A stretch of DNA of 64,000 bases from Brugia malayi (taxonomy: Eukaryota > Nematoda > Chromadorea > Rhabditida > Onchocercidae), in NCBI RefSeq assembly GCF_000002995.4, contig NW_025062478.1, positions 2,828,001 through 2,892,000 on the forward strand. Direction: 5' to 3'. Position 1 is the first letter of the stretch. The number at the start of each line of letters is the position of its first letter. The position numbers and the translations under genes were made by a program. Positions 62,801 to 64,000 of the stretch are shown here, one piece after another. Below the pieces are notes generated by a model. It saw nothing but the letters and a program-made list of their open reading frames with translations, made no database searches and was not told the origin of the DNA.

Positions 62801-63237
62801 AGTGTAATATTAATAAAGCTGTTGTAATAAATTATAAATGTTTATGTCCAATTTTTTAGATTTTTTTAATTTTACTTCAAATGTATACAAATCCACCGGA
62901 TACATCTATTGTTGGATTAATGCACAGTGATCATTGTCAAGCTATACCGAATCCAAATGAAGCAGTTCGAATCCTGAAAGAACACAGTGATGTGTTTGAT
63001 CCAAGTTAGTAAGATCAATAGTGATTTTTTTGTTAATTTCTTGTTTTTTTTTTTTCTTTTTTTGTGAATTAAAGAAAAGTGCCACTAAATGAAAATTAAG
63101 CTTAAATATGTTTTTTGATTTCGAATTCATTATTTGCAGTAGAAGCGTTAACTTCATTACCTCTCGATTATACATTAAAAAGTGTCTGGCCTGGTCTTGT
63201 TACTATTCTACAAACGGCACATAACAGGAAACATACC
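56879..63237 (+). CDS. vps-39: VPS39/Vam6, HOPS tethering-complex subunit (partial, 3' end outside window)
   Basis: VPS39 is the HOPS subunit that binds Rab7 on late endosomes and lysosomes and promotes tethering and fusion. Nineteen exons join in phase (starts 56879, 57131, 57422, 57856, 58045, 58277, 58646, 58991, 59229, 59423, 59638, 60294, 60883, 61643, 61826, 62110, 62472, 62860, 63140; the last ends at 63237), giving 816 residues before the model leaves the window. The N-terminus MFEAYAQTEIATRLEKSIDV opens a citron-homology (CNH) beta-propeller (VYVGSKAGYLLALNG, VYVGSSSDVWLLDSRPQ). A helical clathrin-repeat region follows. The C-terminal part has the VPS39 stretch LYEERALLLGRLKRHQQAL, IYTQILKNYKAAEKYC and ILLQMYTNPP. 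Family length is near 880, so about 60-80 residues including the C-terminal cysteine-rich zinc-binding end should lie to the right. Exon 16 uses a weak TTTTTGAG acceptor, forced by frame. Confidence 0.95.
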
Positions 63238-63546
63238 GTAAGTATATTCATCAAGTAATCAGTAGATGTTGTCAATTCTTCTTTATCTATTTGAAGTTAT
63301 TAAAATTTTTGAATGAATAACTTTTATTCGTGATAATTTCTTTAGCTTTTAAACCTAATTTAATGAAATGTTAAAGTTCATTTTCTTATTTCACATCGAT
63401 CGTAATAAGTTCGATGTGTAAGTTCAATTTGCATGAAGTAAAATTCTATGAAATATAAGGAAGCCTGAATGCTGTATGTTTCTTTTGTTCTGAATTATAT
63501 TTGTTGCTATATTAAGCAATCATTTTGCGCTACTAAAAACGAAGAT

Positions 63547-63581
<35 letters not shown>

Positions 63582-64000
63582 TATGATGAAAATATTTCAA
63601 TGAAAAGATTATGCTATTTTACAATGAACTTCTTTAATTTTTTGAATTTAATTTTTACCATTCCAGTTTGTCCCTTTCCTGAATGTTTTTTTTTTTTTTT
63701 TTTTTTGTTCACGAATATAATAGAGCGCATTACTTACTTCATTTAAAATGTTTTAGATATAATAATAATGATAAATTTATACGGTATTATAGCGAAATGA
63801 ATTATTTGGAATGACTTTTTTTTTCTTTTTTTTTTTTGAAATATCAATAATATAGAATTTTTCACTGAAAATATTTTAAATCATTAGTTAATATCAGTTG
63901 TGAAAATTATCAGTATGAATATATATATAACAAATTAGTTTTTTTTTTTGAGAGAGAGAGAGAGAGATTTTCGATAAATAAATGAAGATATTACAGAGTA
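63238..64000 (+). other. Intron of vps-39 running to the window edge
   Basis: Begins with GTAAGT after the exon ending at 63237. It contains very long poly-T runs near 63549-63580, 63686-63706 and 63821-63838 and a (GA)n run near 63951-63966. No further VPS39 exon was recognised before 64000. Confidence 0.7.

Overview
The window is nuclear DNA of a nematode, most probably a clade III (spirurid or filarial) species. It is very AT-rich and full of poly-A/poly-T runs. Genes are split into many short exons with introns that usually end TTTTCAG or TTTTAG, and one gene encodes a MIG-18-type fibronectin-I-like secreted protein, a family I know only from nematodes. No bacterial genes, CRISPR array, rRNA, tRNA or recognisable transposase was seen. 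I rebuilt gene models by joining exons by hand, keeping reading phase across every junction and checking family motifs. Clade placement is inference.

Layout: (1) 122-1737 (+) mitochondrial ribosomal protein uS12m. (2) 2777-6479 (-) S-adenosylmethionine synthetase, 10 exons. (3) 10826-13743 (+) ZNHIT6/BCD1-like HIT zinc-finger protein with an added RGG-rich tail. (4) 16682-20381 (+) an unrecognised 469-residue protein, basic at its N-terminus and acidic at its C-terminus. (5) 21718-25564 (-) secreted MIG-18-like protein. (6) 29809-35004 (-) an intact coding region matching only the cytosolic C-terminal half of SLC12A9-type cation-chloride cotransporter relatives. (7) 36634-38524 (+) MoaB/Mog-type molybdopterin adenylyltransferase (moc-2). 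(8) 39337-47822 (-) a 24-exon Nup358/RanBP2-type nucleoporin (npp-9) with FG motifs, one RanBP2 zinc finger and two Ran-binding domains. (9) 51758-53482 (+) an unrecognised Asp/Asn-rich protein. (10) 54908-55812 (-) tubulin-binding cofactor A. (11) 56879-63237 onwards (+) VPS39, running off the right edge before its C-terminal zinc-binding end.

The genes are mostly unrelated housekeeping functions: mitochondrial translation, methyl-donor synthesis, snoRNP assembly, molybdenum cofactor synthesis, nuclear transport, tubulin folding and endolysosomal tethering. No operon is evident. Several pairs are divergent and share an upstream region: tbca/vps-39, npp-9/unknown, sams/ZNHIT6 and SLC12A9-like/moc-2.

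The most unusual points are the C-terminus-only SLC12A9-like gene with an 83-bp near-identical tandem duplication in its first intron, the two unrecognised proteins, a perfect 21-bp intronic hairpin, the RGG tail on BCD1, a GC-AG intron in npp-9, and a GC-richer inverted repeat between tbca and vps-39.
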